The notes under the pieces are model-generated. The model was given only the letters and a program-made list of their open reading frames with translations. It made no database searches and was not told the DNA's origin. A stretch of DNA of 64,000 nucleotides from Bugulina stolonifera (Eukaryota > Bryozoa > Gymnolaemata > Cheilostomatida > Bugulidae), in the NCBI GenBank assembly GCA_935421135.1, contig OW285189.1, positions 12,917,072-12,981,071 of the forward strand. The letters run 5' to 3'. This document shows, in pieces, positions 13,242-27,700 of this stretch (positions within the stretch are counted from its first letter, which is position 1; each line of letters opens with the position of its first letter). The translations under genes and the position numbers were made by a program.

Positions 13242-15025
13242 TCTACTACTCACATCTCAGCTTGATCTATGTAAAAACTGTTGTATAAAACTGCGTATAA
13301 TGACACTTGATTCTATGAAAAGTGTTAAAATTCTACTCAAAATGCCGGTGTATGTACACCCAACTATCCGAGTCCCTTTGCACTGTAGTCACAGCGATCA
13401 TTGATTGATTCTAAAAAGAAACGATGACCTGGTTTTCTCTTTATCTATAGCTCTGTCTCCGAATATTGTTTGCAGAAAATGCATCGGGGGCTTGCACAGT
13501 TGCCTCGCCATCTGAGTTCTTTATTAATATTGCTGATCTCAGGCTATTTACCTTGATTAGCTTATTGTATGTGAGCACAACTCTCAATTTTTTACCATTG
13601 CATGGTATCCATAATTTTAGTTGTGAATTGTGATCAATTTTTTTAATTACCGTGCAAAAATGTCTTTAAGCAAACTAAACAATGCATCATGTACATTTAC
13701 ATTGTACAGTTGTGATCTTTCTACGGCCACCATTAATTTCACTTCATTACACAGTGAAAAACTTTGGTAGGCAGTACAGTCTGCAGTTTAAACACCTGGA
13801 CTAATTACAGTTATACAGTATGTCGAATACTTTAAATGCATGTCATAAATAAGACCAAAAAACAAAGAAAAACACATTCATTTTGCTTTTATGCAAGCAT
13901 ACAAGTGCACATTGTTTGCAAGCACAGTTAAATGCACAACAGATTAAACTAATCTTTTTTTAAAAAGCAATTAAGTGGTAAGATTTTCAATGTTAGAAGC
14001 TGAATTTCACCACTCCTGCATACAAAAGATCATGATTATACATAAGAATATACACATGTATACTATTGATAAAAATTTATGTGCATGTATATAGTTGTGT
14101 GTGTACATATTTGTATGTAGAACTGAAGTGCTAAAATTGTAAAAGACAAGTCACGTTGGGCAGCATTCTGCAACCCCAATATTATTTATGTGATCGCAAC
14201 CTCAATGATTACTTTACCTATAATTCAGGTTAAGAGAGAGTCAAGGCACTAAGTACTTATATGTAATAACAATTTATTAATAAATAAATGTAATATAAAA
14301 CGGATAATCTGTAAAATTTAATTTAATAATAGTAAATAATAGAGTATTCTCAAGTGGAGGGAACTACTACAGTATTCGGCAGGTATAAATATGCATGTTA
14401 TAATCCAAGTAGCTAACATGAGACATTGTTCCACCACGCCTAGGATAAGCATAACATGTACACTACAGATATACTGATGTAATAAAATATTTGGCACAAA
14501 ATAACTTTTAGTAGCTAAGAGGAAGGTAAAAATTTAATATCAGAGTTACGTATACTGTAGTTCTATGCGAATAACAACAAATACTGGAATCATACACACA
14601 GAACCAAAATCTTATGAGAATCTACATGTAAAAACATAATATTACTAAATCATTAGTAATGGTATTATATGAATCAGTATCCAACTATTGCATACGATAT
14701 GCGATGCTATAATAACTCCGACTAACTAATAAAATCACAGAAAAATCAGTTATAAATCAATAAAGATAAAAAAGGAATATATTATAAACAGGCAATAAAC
14801 AACTCATGTGACTGGATATTGTCTCTCTACAACTGCTATGAGTAAGTACAACCCACATGAGTAAGTACAACTCACATGTATGTAATATACTGTATGACTG
14901 TGTTCTTAGCATACTATTAAAAGGATGATATACCCTGTAGGTTTATATAAGGCAGAATAAAGAGTAGAGTTCAAGGTAGTGATAAATGGACGTGCTGACT
15001 AAAATTGCGTCTCTTTGGATGATTG
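13242..15025. other. Intergenic: ankyrin 5' side and 3' flank of the PLAT gene
   Basis: Separates two same-strand genes (ankyrin start at 13241, PLAT-gene stop at 15054). Likely holds the promoter of the longest ankyrin transcript and the 3' flank of the PLAT gene. No open frame has a recognisable product. Many AATAAA/TTTATT words occur at 14.27-14.32 kb. Confidence 0.5.
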
Positions 15026-15031
15026 TTTATT
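15026..15031 (-). terminator. Candidate poly(A) signal of the PLAT gene
   Basis: AATAAA on the minus strand, 23 nt beyond the TAA stop at 15054-15056. This would make a very short 3' UTR. Further AATAAA words near 14.27-14.29 kb are alternatives. Confidence 0.35.
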
Positions 15032-15053
15032 ATGAGTAGTTGTGAATAATACT

Positions 15054-15723
15054 TTAATCACGGGGCAACAACTCCTTATATAACAACCCATCTCCCTTCT
15101 TCTCATCAAGCCATTGCTCGCAAGGAAATATGTATTTCTTGTTTGTTGAAAGATTTGTGACTTCTATTCGTTCCAAGAACCATCCGGGTCTCCAGCCAGC
15201 ATTATCATGCTCTATCTTACATTTGACTAGCTCACCTACAAATGATAAACTCTCCCCATGAATGATGTGCTAGCAATTCTAACAAAACAATCAAGAAATT
15301 AGTAAAACAACTCTAAGTCTTTCTTTTTTAAAGTACTAAAGAAAATCTTTATAATATGATGAGAGCTCCTGGGCTTGAAGCTGTTTGCAGAAGGATTGAA
15401 AAATGGTTATCTAGAAAATGTTGACAATATTACCAAGCCCTAGTCAGAGAGAAAATATAATTTACAATAAAATGCAATGAAATTAATAAAACAAAATAAT
15501 CAAAACCATGCAGTTGTAACCGAAATCTTACCCAAATCCAAAGCTTCAAACTCAAACTTGTCTGTCTGTTTTCTCTCAAAAAGATCTCTGAATTTCTGCT
15601 TGAGTTCCCGTTTGCCTGAATCTCCAGTAGAACCGTAGAGGGTGATGAAGACATTAGCATTGGTACCAGCCCCATTTACATCACCAGTAATGACTATTAT
15701 CTCATACTTTACTGGTGCCAAAC
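15054..15723 (-). CDS. LOXHD1: PLAT gene exons 44-45: PLAT 17 and stop
   Basis: About residues 2572-2694. [57 protein letters not shown] and [20 protein letters not shown], then TAA three codons later. The protein ends with the domain, as multi-PLAT proteins usually do. Confidence 0.92.
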
Positions 15724-18700
15724 CTGGCAAAAGTGCAACGATATAGGAGTTATCCTTTCACACCATTCAAGATTAAAAAAGCAGATAATTCCCTAAAATT
15801 AAGCAAATTTCAAGACATACCACAATTTTTACATTGAAGATACTGATTATTATCAAAAGTGACAATAAAAAAATACCAATAGGTGTTTATGTAATATATA
15901 TATTACATGTAGTTATAATACAGTCTTCTTGCAGTCTGAAGAACAGCACGTTTTTGTGGTATCGTTTGCAAAAACATATTTTATAATGGCCACTGCTTGG
16001 AGCATGGATCAACCATCAAGAAACACACAAGTACTCACTTCTTTGCGTAACTATTTTGCTTTCTTCAGTTTTATCCTGATCACAGCGTAACTGCACAGCT
16101 TCGGACTGATCAGTGTCAAACTCTGAGACTTTGATCCACTTCTTACAGGGGAATGTATACTTACATCCGCCCCCTCCCTCACTCACTTGTACTTCATAAC
16201 AGTGCCATCTAGCCTTGCCTCCTTCTCGCCCACCTTTTGAAAATATATTACACCATAAACCAATAATACACGTGGTTATGGTACAAAGTATTGAAAGTAC
16301 AACAATATGGGAGTTATAACTCCTTACCATTATAAATCTAAAGAGAAGATAATTCTCAAATATGTGACAAAGACATCAGCAACTATTATTTCGGCTGATG
16401 CCGGGTTACAATTCACTGTCATTATGTCCTTCACAAACTAAGAACACAAATTAATATGAGCCATCTGTACAATACATAATTATCAACACACTCTCTATAC
16501 CGTAATAGAAACTGCAGTATATTATAGGAACTTTACCATCAAGAAACCTCAAGTCTAAAATGTAAAATCCAAACAGTTGATATTAATGTCAGTATAAAAC
16601 CTTACCTAGAGGTTTGTCTTCTCGTTGGGTTGCACCAAGTGTTACAGATTTGAGTTTTCCCAAGTATTTCCCTTCCATAACAAAGCTATCACGGTTTCCT
16701 CTCCTGAACACTTTATGGACGGCACTGTTCTTCATAACAAACTCTCTTGACTTCTTTTTATCACCATCGAGTCTAATCCAAGCATTGTGCATCATTCCAC
16801 CATCTTGTTTATCCGAGGTGACTATCGTGATCTCATACGCTAGAAACAATTTGTAGATCATTCAATAAATACAAATATAAACCCATACAGTACAAGAAGC
16901 TGTCACTTTAGATAAAATATTAGGTATATTAGCAATTTCAACTGGGCAAAACAGTGGGACACTATCTTGGCTGCTATCACCTCGTATAGGCAATGTCAAT
17001 GTCTTGTCCTTTGAGATTATCATATCTTATTCAACCCAAACCGGAACTGTGATCTGGAAGTGATGATACTCACACATCTTATCTCCTTTCTTGAGAGTCG
17101 TGGGAGCAGTAGAACACGTCAACTCTCTCACAATCTGTTTATCATCGTCTGACTTACTAAGCCAGCGACTACAAGGGAACATATACGTATTCTTCTTAGC
17201 AACATCCTGTACATTAATCCACCCACAATGCCAAGCAGCACCAAAACCTGTAAAACATAAAACAACATTTGTTGTAATTTGCAAATAATCAAACTGAATC
17301 GTTCCCCAACAGAGAGCATCAGCAGAATAGCATCAGGTATAATATAACATCAGTGATTCACATAAGTATTGGACACTAGACTGCAAAATGAGAATCAAAT
17401 AATTGTACTGTAGGGATTGAAAGCATCTATAACGATATTAAATTTAAAACCTGTATACACAAAAATGTCAAGGCAGTGCCTGTGATTCTGAATGACCAAC
17501 CACTGACTGAAAGAACAAAACACTAATAAAATAAAATATATGTGTGAAAGAATTGAAAAAATGGTATCTCAGAGAAACATATCATATGAAGTACGAGTAT
17601 TGATGCACTTCGCATGAGGTCACACATTACAGCATGCATACACACCTTTGTTGTCATGCCATACTCTACATTTGGTAAGTTCTCCCAGTGATAGTATTTC
17701 TGGTATAGTGAAAACATCTTCTTGTCTCGCCTCAAATGGTGATGAGTTTGTCTCGCTGTCCTTCAAGTGGAGAGGACCAGAATCACCGTTTTCTCCAAAC
17801 AGACAGACATAAACATTGGCATCAGTTCCAGCACCTTTCTCTTCACTCGTCTTAACTGTGATCTTATAAGATGTCTCTAAAAACAGAATGAGACCAATTA
17901 TTTTTTTCAGAAGATAGCCTAAAATATTAAAATGTCTAAAGTATATACAGAACAAGAACAGCTTGGTTACAAAAAATCGACAGGTAACAATACTGCTTAC
18001 TTTTGATTGCGACTTTGCCGCGTACTGAAGCTGGGACATCTACTCTCAGCTTTCCATCACCCATAGTCTTACTCAGCCAGCAGTTGCAGTTGAACGAGTA
18101 TAGATCACCAGTAGCCATATTTCTCAGCTCCACCTGGTGAGCATATTACTTTGTTAGTCAAATGAATGGAGAATGAAATGTGGAAAACCATACATGGCAT
18201 TGCAGTAGGATTCGTTTAAACGGACTGGTTGGCACTCAACAATTAGCTGCATGATTTTAATAGCCAGTCTATGGGACAATTAGGTTGGGGGTACTAGAAT
18301 AAATATACATGTGAATGGAGAAGATAATTTCTCCTGCTACAATTTCAACAATGAACATGTGCTATCTCATTTACTGTTTCATCTTTCAACTGGCACTAAG
18401 CCGTACAAACACCTCATTTAGTAGTACTAGAGAACTCGCGTCTCCACTAGTATTTTTTTACTCACCTTCTCTAGGAACCAGTCTGGTCTACTGGATCTGC
18501 CATCATGTTCTATTCTGATCTTCTTAAGAGGTGCCAGATCATCTAACTCCATTTTAATTAGGTCAGCTCTTCCTCTCTCAAATCTCTCCCCTTTCTTGTC
18601 AACAATCTGCTCCGTACTGGCTCCACCATCACCAAACACTGTCAGCTTGATGTTAGCATCAGTACCAGCTTTGTTCACATCTCCAGTATAGAATGTCACC

Positions 18701-21700
18701 TCATACGGTATCACTGAAACCACCAACCACCAACAATTAGCCAAAACTAAACCATTGCAGACTGTACAAATTTCTATACTTCTCACAGTACGATGTAAAC
18801 ATTGCTTAAGGTAACAGAGCAGGGAAATCTATGCCCAATGGAAGAAATTATGTTCTCCAAAGAAAGTGTTTTACCGAGTTTGTATTTAAAATGGTATACC
18901 ACAATATATATATATACATGTATATCCCAAGTACCACTTGATTACACGTAAAGGTATATTAATTGTACGGGAGGAACTAACTAATTAGATATAGAGACTC
19001 TTATATAACAGATGGGAGGTTATTATGATGCTAAAACCAACGTACACATAAGTGTTCAACGTGAATATATAACACACTGGACAACAAATTTACCAGATAG
19101 TTTATTTTCTACTATCAAAATGTGCAACAAATATAGCATACCAATCAGTTGTAGCCGTGTTACAATGTATTATGTGTATAAAACTATAAATACAAATAAA
19201 GAGCACTACAAAATATTGTATTTGTGTTTTTATGATGGTATATGGATGTTATATAGTCTATGTACATAGGCTGCATTAAAATGTACTTGTTATTTATAGT
19301 ATGAGTTTGAGCATGGATTTGAGTATGAGAATGAGTATGAGTACAGGTGTACTTACAAGGTTTGTAAGCAGTGATAGAACTCTGTCCATCACTAACATGT
19401 AGTACTCGACTAGTTTTACCATCTGACTTGTCTCGAGCTAACCACTGCTTACAAGAAAATAAGTAATGCTTTCCTTTGGTTGGTACATCTAGGTTAATCT
19501 CCTTTACAAACCAACCACTCCCTGGCTCTGTTCCATCATGTCCAATCTAAAATTTCAAACAGAAAGTAGGTACAATAAAGATCTTATTTAGTCAATCAGT
19601 CTATTTTTCGTAAAAGAGTGTTTAAAAAATTGACAATTTTTCCTGCACATACATTTCCATTGTCAAGAATTGCCTACCCCTGATTACCTAGAGCAGGAGA
19701 GAATAATTCTAAATCCTATCTTTTCTAAAACAAAGGGAAGTTTAATATTACATGTAATTATTGTACACCTACTGCGCATGCACCAAGTAGCTAAAATTGG
19801 TATATATCTTCACTTACTTTATAGATGGGGATGTACATTAATAACTACATATCTGTATATTACTTCACTTTATACTACATGAATAATAACGATATTTTTA
19901 GTCAATAAACTCTGCTCATTATACTACAACAAAATCATATATAATGATTATTGTTACCTCTAGTTGTTTGACCTCTCCGACATCAAGTGCCTCCAAAGAG
20001 AATGTTTCCACAGATCTTGGCTCAAACCGGGTTTTCCCAATGAGGTCTAAGTAGAGTTTACCAGTACTCCTCTTCTTGGTCCCATATATGTTGACCCAGG
20101 CATGTGACTCGGTGCCATTGTCATCTCCGTCTCCTGTCTTCAGCTTCACCGTGTATGAGATCGCTGTAATATAATACGGAGATTGTAGAGTCAAGTCACT
20201 AAAGTGAACAATGCTATCAACAAGATCGACTAGAATGCCAAGTAACCACCCGCTGACCACTGATGACCAGTATAATAACTGCAATATACAATGTGAAACG
20301 ATGCAAAGCAGATAAACCCAAGTGAGGGCCACTGAGAATTAAACCGTTGATATTCACTGCTGTTTACACTACTTGTATCAAAAGATGTTTGTTACATTTT
20401 TAATGCAGTAGTGCATCTAGCCAGCTCATTTAATTAAAACTCAAAGTTGGTGAATGCAACAGGAGTTTAAATGGAAGAGCTTGCTGTCCGAGATGGGAGT
20501 GTGTGAGACTTGAACTCGGGACCTCAGGTCTGCCCATTGCACTATTTCACCATTACTAGGAATAACCTTCCCATGATACTTTCAATAATCAAATAGAATG
20601 AACTGTCATGCAAAGCATGACTTGCTTATTGACTTACTTGGGCCATCTATCATAGAACCTTCTAGAATCATTGACTGTCTCTTAGTCAACCTGATACCAG
20701 CAGCAAGTGAGTCTTTGCCTGTAGAGTCGAGACTGTTGGTTGAGCCTCCAAACCTTGTAGAGAATGACTTCAATGTTCCCGCACTAGATGTGTCACCATC
20801 ATAACCCTGAGTGAGCGTAAATATCCACATAAAATCAATAGGGATGTACAGTACATACTCGCCATACTATAATTATTATTTGCAACCAGATATAATACCA
20901 ACAAGTATTCATTTCCATGTGAAAGAGTCAACAATTACCATTGAATCCATGGCATTTACGCTGATCACTTTGTAGATTTAACAAGACTTATCAAACAGGT
21001 GAATTCTTATGATAAATATTTGATCATATTTATAAGCGTCCCAACTGCACCCAATTGATGTAAAAAGCTTCTAAGTTCAAGAGGTTTCCTCATAATTTAC
21101 AAACTAGCTAGTCAGAATCGGATATCAAAAGTTATTCAACACATACTCTGACATATAGAGAACGTTCAATTTTTCCATCATCTTTGTTCTTGGCTAGCCA
21201 GCGCTCACAGTAGAAGACGTAAGTCTCTTTGTCAAGTTGATCGACAACCTCTACTCTATCCAGAAACCAGGAGGGGCTGATGAAGGAGTTGTCATGGCGT
21301 ATCTTACACTTGAATATTTTACCGAGATCAACAATCTCCATTTGGAAAACGTCACACTACAAAACAAAATACACTTTATTCAACTTTTGCCTTCAGTAAT
21401 CATTAGTACAAGTCATGTAAGGCCTGAGAAGTGTCAGGCTGATCAAAAAAGTTTGGAAGATACACAATATCATCAGAAGTTATGTCACTAAACAACTCTC
21501 ACGATTTACAATCACTTAAGCATAAGGAAATATGTAAATACTTAGTAGCAACAGGAGTTATTACCAGACTGTAAAACCGCGATTTCATAAGACATAACAT
21601 TATCACAAATACGCATGAACTTACGTGTCCTCGTTCAAACTTGTCCTTGTAGGTGTCACTTTTATGCAGCTTCCTCTCACCCGAGTCTCCTTTGTCACCA

Positions 21701-24700
21701 AAGAAAGTGGCAAAAACATTAGCATCAGTTCCAGCACCTGACACATCTCCAGTGTACACATTGACCATATATTTCTTGGCTAGAAGGTATGAAACACGTG
21801 AACACCAAATGAAATAAACATTACCACGGTCAGCTCTGTCAAATAGGTATCAAAGCAGAGTAAAAATCCAGCTATCAAGTAGTTGAGGACCCAAACTGAT
21901 GATATACCTCAGTGCTGGTGGGTAGAAGACTACCCTTGGAATTATTCTCTGTCCAGTGGATACTCTCATTGTAGCTAACATCTACAGTATTTGCTAACAG
22001 CGAAACTTCACAATTTAAAATCATAGAAAATATTTTGTAGCAACTTACAAACTAACTGTTCTTTCATTTTCTTTTCTTTCTTCTTCACCTGCCCGTCTCT
22101 CCCCATCACCTCTTCTGTTACCCTCTGGGCCACGAGCTCCCTCTCCAAAGCCCCATCTTCCTCATCTCGAGCTAGCCAGCGGTCACATGGGAAAGAGTAG
22201 GTTATGGATCCCTGCAATTAATCAGTCATGTGACCTAACGATGTGCTGACTGACACATTCCAAGAAACGCATGGCAAGTACACATATTATGGGTGTACTC
22301 CATCGAAGGTTTCTACTCACATGGTATGCTAGATGTTACATGCGTTGTACATTGTATAACAAGCAAATACAATGTGTATGTTCAATAATGCATCATGTTG
22401 CTCACTTAAGCACTTGTTATAATTTTTCTTTAATGTGGTACAAAAGAGGTAATGCAGTTAAAAGCGACATAAATTATGACAAGATTTATCAATATAAGGT
22501 TACCTTTCCACTATCATGGAGTTTTCTAACGGCTACGCTAGCTAGATGCCAACCATCTCCAAATCCACTTCCATCATGGCCGATTCTAATTTTCTCAATT
22601 GTATCGCCAACATCTTCCAGTTCAACAATGAATGTGTCTAAAGATGAGATAAATATTAAAATGTTAGCTGTATTCATGGTATCGGACAAGAATACTGGTA
22701 TAAACCAGGCAATAAAAATAGATCAAATGGAAACACCTAGTATATTACCACCTTAAGTCTGCTGTTTAGCTGTTTGTTCTATCACACATTCAATATTAAG
22801 AAATAATTTAATTTTAAATAAAACCACCCTTCATGGCGCACCTGACCAGTCACTTTCACTAAAAATCCAAACATGTGTAACTATAAAACCATTACATAGT
22901 ATTACCTGTGTTCCCCTTGTTAAAGTGCTTCCTCCTCTCAGATTTACTGGAGCAGAAGAACTTCTTTTGCGTGCAGACCTCTTTACCATACAGCTGTATG
23001 TATACGTCTGCATTAGTGTCTGCACCAGATCTGTTGGTCGTTGTGACTTTTACCTGGTCAAACATGCGAATTACATAATTATAAATAATGTACATACAAA
23101 GTACATTTAAATCAATAACAAATGACTATCTACATGTACGTGTAAATGACACATGTGCCTACTAACAATAGAGAAGTTATCTGACCTCTGTACGCACGTA
23201 TAATTTCGTACTAAACAGCTCTAAATCTGTTTTTTTTTCAATAAATGCCAACATTTATTTGAATTCTAAATTATCTTCAAGAACTTTTCTGATTGCCATT
23301 GAATCATTACATTACTGAACCTTGGAATTGGCAAAAGTTTAATGATGTTTATGATTGGTTTCAATTCAACAAGCAAAATACAATGAAAAGTATGATTATC
23401 GTATGCTAAATACATAGATAGAATAGTTCACACCTCATATCTGATGCAGGGGTTATATTCTACTGTGTCAAGATCCTCTGGGTAGAGTTCCCTCTCCAAC
23501 GCGCCGTCATCCTTGTTCTTAGCTAACCATCGCTTACATGGAAATGACCACTTCTTTCCTAGAGATGGACAGTCCACTTCCACTCTGTCCAGGAACCAGG
23601 CACTGCCTATACCAGCATTATCATGTCCGATCCTATAACACATGACAGATCAAACCACTAGAGTGATGTGATATACCTTACATATATACAATCCTAACAT
23701 TCAGTTTACTGTGACAGCATAGTCTACATACAACAACTAAAACACTATCAACACAGAGATCATAAACTTACAATTGAAACTAATTCTCCGTGGTGTGTAC
23801 AAGGAATATTGGGGACAAATTAGTTTCCCACTTTAGTTTAAGTTTTTGCGGAACCTATTTGAACAGTGCCTCACAGTTTATACAAGCATTCTCTTTAGTC
23901 AAAACATAAAACTATCGGCACCACTTGTCCATAGAAAGAAAGTGCGTAGTAGAATACCATTGTTGTAATCTCACCTCAACTTTTTCAGATCTCCTATTTC
24001 TGCTGTTTCAACAACAAACTCATCAATCTGTCCGTTCTCAAACTTGTCTCTCTTGTTGTCCACCGTAGCTTTCAACGGAATGTTACCTGTATACATGGAG
24101 CAGTAGACAAGGTGAACAGAAATATACTGTGAGAATCACAGCGTTGTTTAGATATAATATTTTACAGTACCAGCAGAGAGCTAATGCTATATCATTGTAT
24201 AAGCAATCCGTCTCTTTAAATACGCTACAGTGACATGTAACCTACTTCACTAAATTCTAATATACATACTACATCCGCATGGTAAGCAGATACTTGTGAA
24301 ACAGACAAGTATATACATGTACATTATACACATGTGTATATACATCATTTATATACATCTATAGTGTATAATATGCATATAAACATGCACAATGTAGTCT
24401 ACATGTTGTACAGCTCCATTAGATGAGAGTAGATAACTCCTGCTGATTATTAATTTACTCTGTGCGGCAATACAAGTAATCAAATAAATCATAAACAATA
24501 AGTGTACCAACTTCATTACATAGAAGTAAAGGTAGATGAGAATAACACATGTACATGTAAATATGTGATGTAAGTACTTTATACATGTGAGTGGACAGTT
24601 AGCTAGAACACAGTATGTATATGAGGAGGCAATACACAAAGTACCACAGACACCATAGATATAGACTGAGGGAAGGGTTGATCTATGTTGTGTTCTACTG

Positions 24701-27700
24701 TTATACATATTCTAGTAGAGGTGGAACGAGACTCGAGATTTCTCGAGTCTCGTATCGACTTGTCTTGTCTCGAAAGTCGTCTCGAGATGGCAATTAGTAT
24801 TCGAGACTAGAAAACTAATAGCAGTTAATAATTTTTATTTAATATTTATAATAAATTAATAATTATAATACAATTAATTGCTAATCAACAATAAATCTAT
24901 CAAATAGAAAATTATTATTCAAATTATTTAGTAATACTACGTACATGTGCATTCCCAGCACTAATTTCCTAGTAATAGCACTGCAGCTAACTCTGAGCTA
25001 CTAGTCAATCACGGCAAGTCATACAGAATTACTAACGACTGTCAATCACCACTCCCATAATGCAATGTCATGTCCTTACCAAGAGTTGTCTACTCATGAG
25101 CTTATTTTATTAAAGGAAACATAACTCCATACTAATTTGTCAAATTACATTATTATTTTAGTACCCATGTAGTATGTACATGCAATGTAATGTGCATGGA
25201 ATACATGTGGAATATATTTCACAGCCTCCTGTTCACCTTTTATTGAAATGCATAATGATAAAATACAGAGTTTACAGAGTAGCAAGTGAAACTATTGGAG
25301 TTCTAACATGCAAATATATAAAATTTGGCAAACTTTTTAGGAAAATTCCCTTGAATCCTAAAACCCAGTCTCGTCTCGTCTCGAATTTTTTGGAAGTAGT
25401 GTCTCGAATCTCGTCTCGAATGCAAAAATGCTGTCTCGTTCCACCTCTATATTCTAGTTGTCTAGTGGGAGATTAGAAGTTACGAACCTACTACACATTG
25501 TTAGTCACACGCCCTGTTAGAAGTTATTACAATAAGTTTAGTTATAACACCCAAGTACAATAGGTACATATTATAGTTTGCAGCAAATGTGTGCATGCAA
25601 TGGTATACTACAGTTATTACTTGCAAACTTTATATGGTTTTCCTGTATTTGTAATAATCTCTTATACTATCTTGATAATTTGAACAGAGTCTTCAAACAC
25701 AGATTGGACTAGTTCAGCAGTCATATGACTGACCATGTGACCAAAACCATGTGACTCTTGATACATTAATGCATAGAATTACAAGTCCCTTGGTAATTTT
25801 TTGACTGCTTTCAAACAGAAAATTACATAGAAACAGTAGCATACAATGGACAGTATGTATAGAATGTGCAAATATAATACATAATGTCATATAGAAGACA
25901 TGTTCTTATAATAGAGACTAGAGAGCAGAGGTAGGATGGTAACCACAGGTAATAATATCATCATGCAATGTAATCATACCTTTCTTGTTATATCGTATCC
26001 ACCGCACACCTATTTACATACATATAACTACAGGTATTATTACTATAACACACTTCTTTCTAAACATTGTATATATTATAGAGCATGGTCAAGGTGTACG
26101 AAATGTTCAAGTCATAATCTGTTACTATTACATTTCATGTACCCTACACGACACCGTGTGATCTTATGAACTGTAGTCTTGTAATAACAACTAACCATTC
26201 CAGTACACCTGTTATAATTAATAACACATTCTATAAAACAAATAATTTATTGCATATCAACATATGCAGTAAGCTATATGAAATTCATAACGGAAGGCTA
26301 CGGACAGAGTAAACTTAATATGTCATGTTAATTCTACTTATTATGGTTTTTATCACTATCACCTACTGCTAGCTAGTTGTCGAGACACACTGTTAGTTAT
26401 ATAATAGATAAGTTATAAGCACAGAGTTTATACATAGGAGTACCCACCTGTGTCATCATTCTCTCCAAACAGAACCAGGTAGACATTGGCATCGGTTCCA
26501 GAACCAGAAACGTTCCCCGTAACCACGTAGACGTGATACGTCTCTAGAGCAGCTGAAAGTGAAACAACCAACATCAGATGTACAAGTAGGTTATGAATCT
26601 AATAACAGTATTCGAGTTTAACTGTTTATAACAGACGTACATAGTACACGTACATAGTACATGTACATGTATATATAACGTATTACTATTGTTGTATGTA
26701 CTGACTCTCTTTGTTGGTTATACAGTTGCAGTATATACATAGTACATGTACCATCCCGCACTATACATAAGTTATAATTACTTACCCTTGGTTTCAAGGG
26801 CTACTTCATCACGTATAGCCTTAATTCCTTTACCACTAAGTTTAGCCTTTAGACTGGGATCCACAGGTACAAGAGTTCTCATTATCTGTCTATCATCTTC
26901 ATCTGTAGCCAACCATCGCTGGCAGGGGAAGAAATAGGATTTCTTGGCAAGTGTATCATCAACCTAAAACAGTGTTGGACATGTATTACATGGATTCCTA
27001 TCTTGTACATTTTATTGCATTACTTCGTGTTTTTTTTAATCAAAATGTATATGTAATACGTGCTAATGATACCCCATTAAGAACAGATTATAAAACAAAA
27101 TAATAGTAGAAAAATATTGAAAACACATGTATGTTATTTTATATTCCAACGACACTGACCTCCACGTAGTCTAAGAACCAAGCACCTCCACCACCTTTGT
27201 TGTCATGCCATATCTTGAGTTTCTTCAACTGACCTAAGTCTATGGCGTGGACTTTAAATATATCAACCTAAAACATACAATAAAAATATAGAGAATGGAG
27301 AATTCATTTTCCCATTATAATCTAAAATTAGTCTACCAATCCCTGTAGCTGCTACAAAAAGTATGTCCCACCTGGACATGGAGAGTCATGTGCCGGCATT
27401 GAAGCAGCCAAATTTAACGCACATCCTCTTTATTTTGATAATAATAATAGAGTTGCTCGCTCTCATTGTAGATACACTTACAATGTTCTGCTCAAATTTG
27501 TTGATGTTGTTCGAGTCCTGAAGATGCCTCTCACCAGTATCCCCTTTCTCACCAGTCAGTGTGATGTAGACATTAGCATCAGTACCAGCTCCAAATATAT
27601 CTCCTGTCTTTACTTTCACCACATACTCATTCTCTAAAGTACCACGAGAACGTATGTTCGTGAGAATTCTTCGCACAATATTGGTAAAACAATTAGCTCA

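Noticed and set aside
18315..18518. Plus-strand open frame over PLAT exon 38
   Set aside because: Overlaps a well-supported exon on the other strand and lacks any motif.
20490..20570. A tRNA gene on the minus strand
   Set aside because: Only box-like words are present; acceptor and anticodon stems do not pair.
22271..22756. 161-codon plus-strand open frame
   Set aside because: Antisense to PLAT exon 31 and its introns; sequence is not protein-like.
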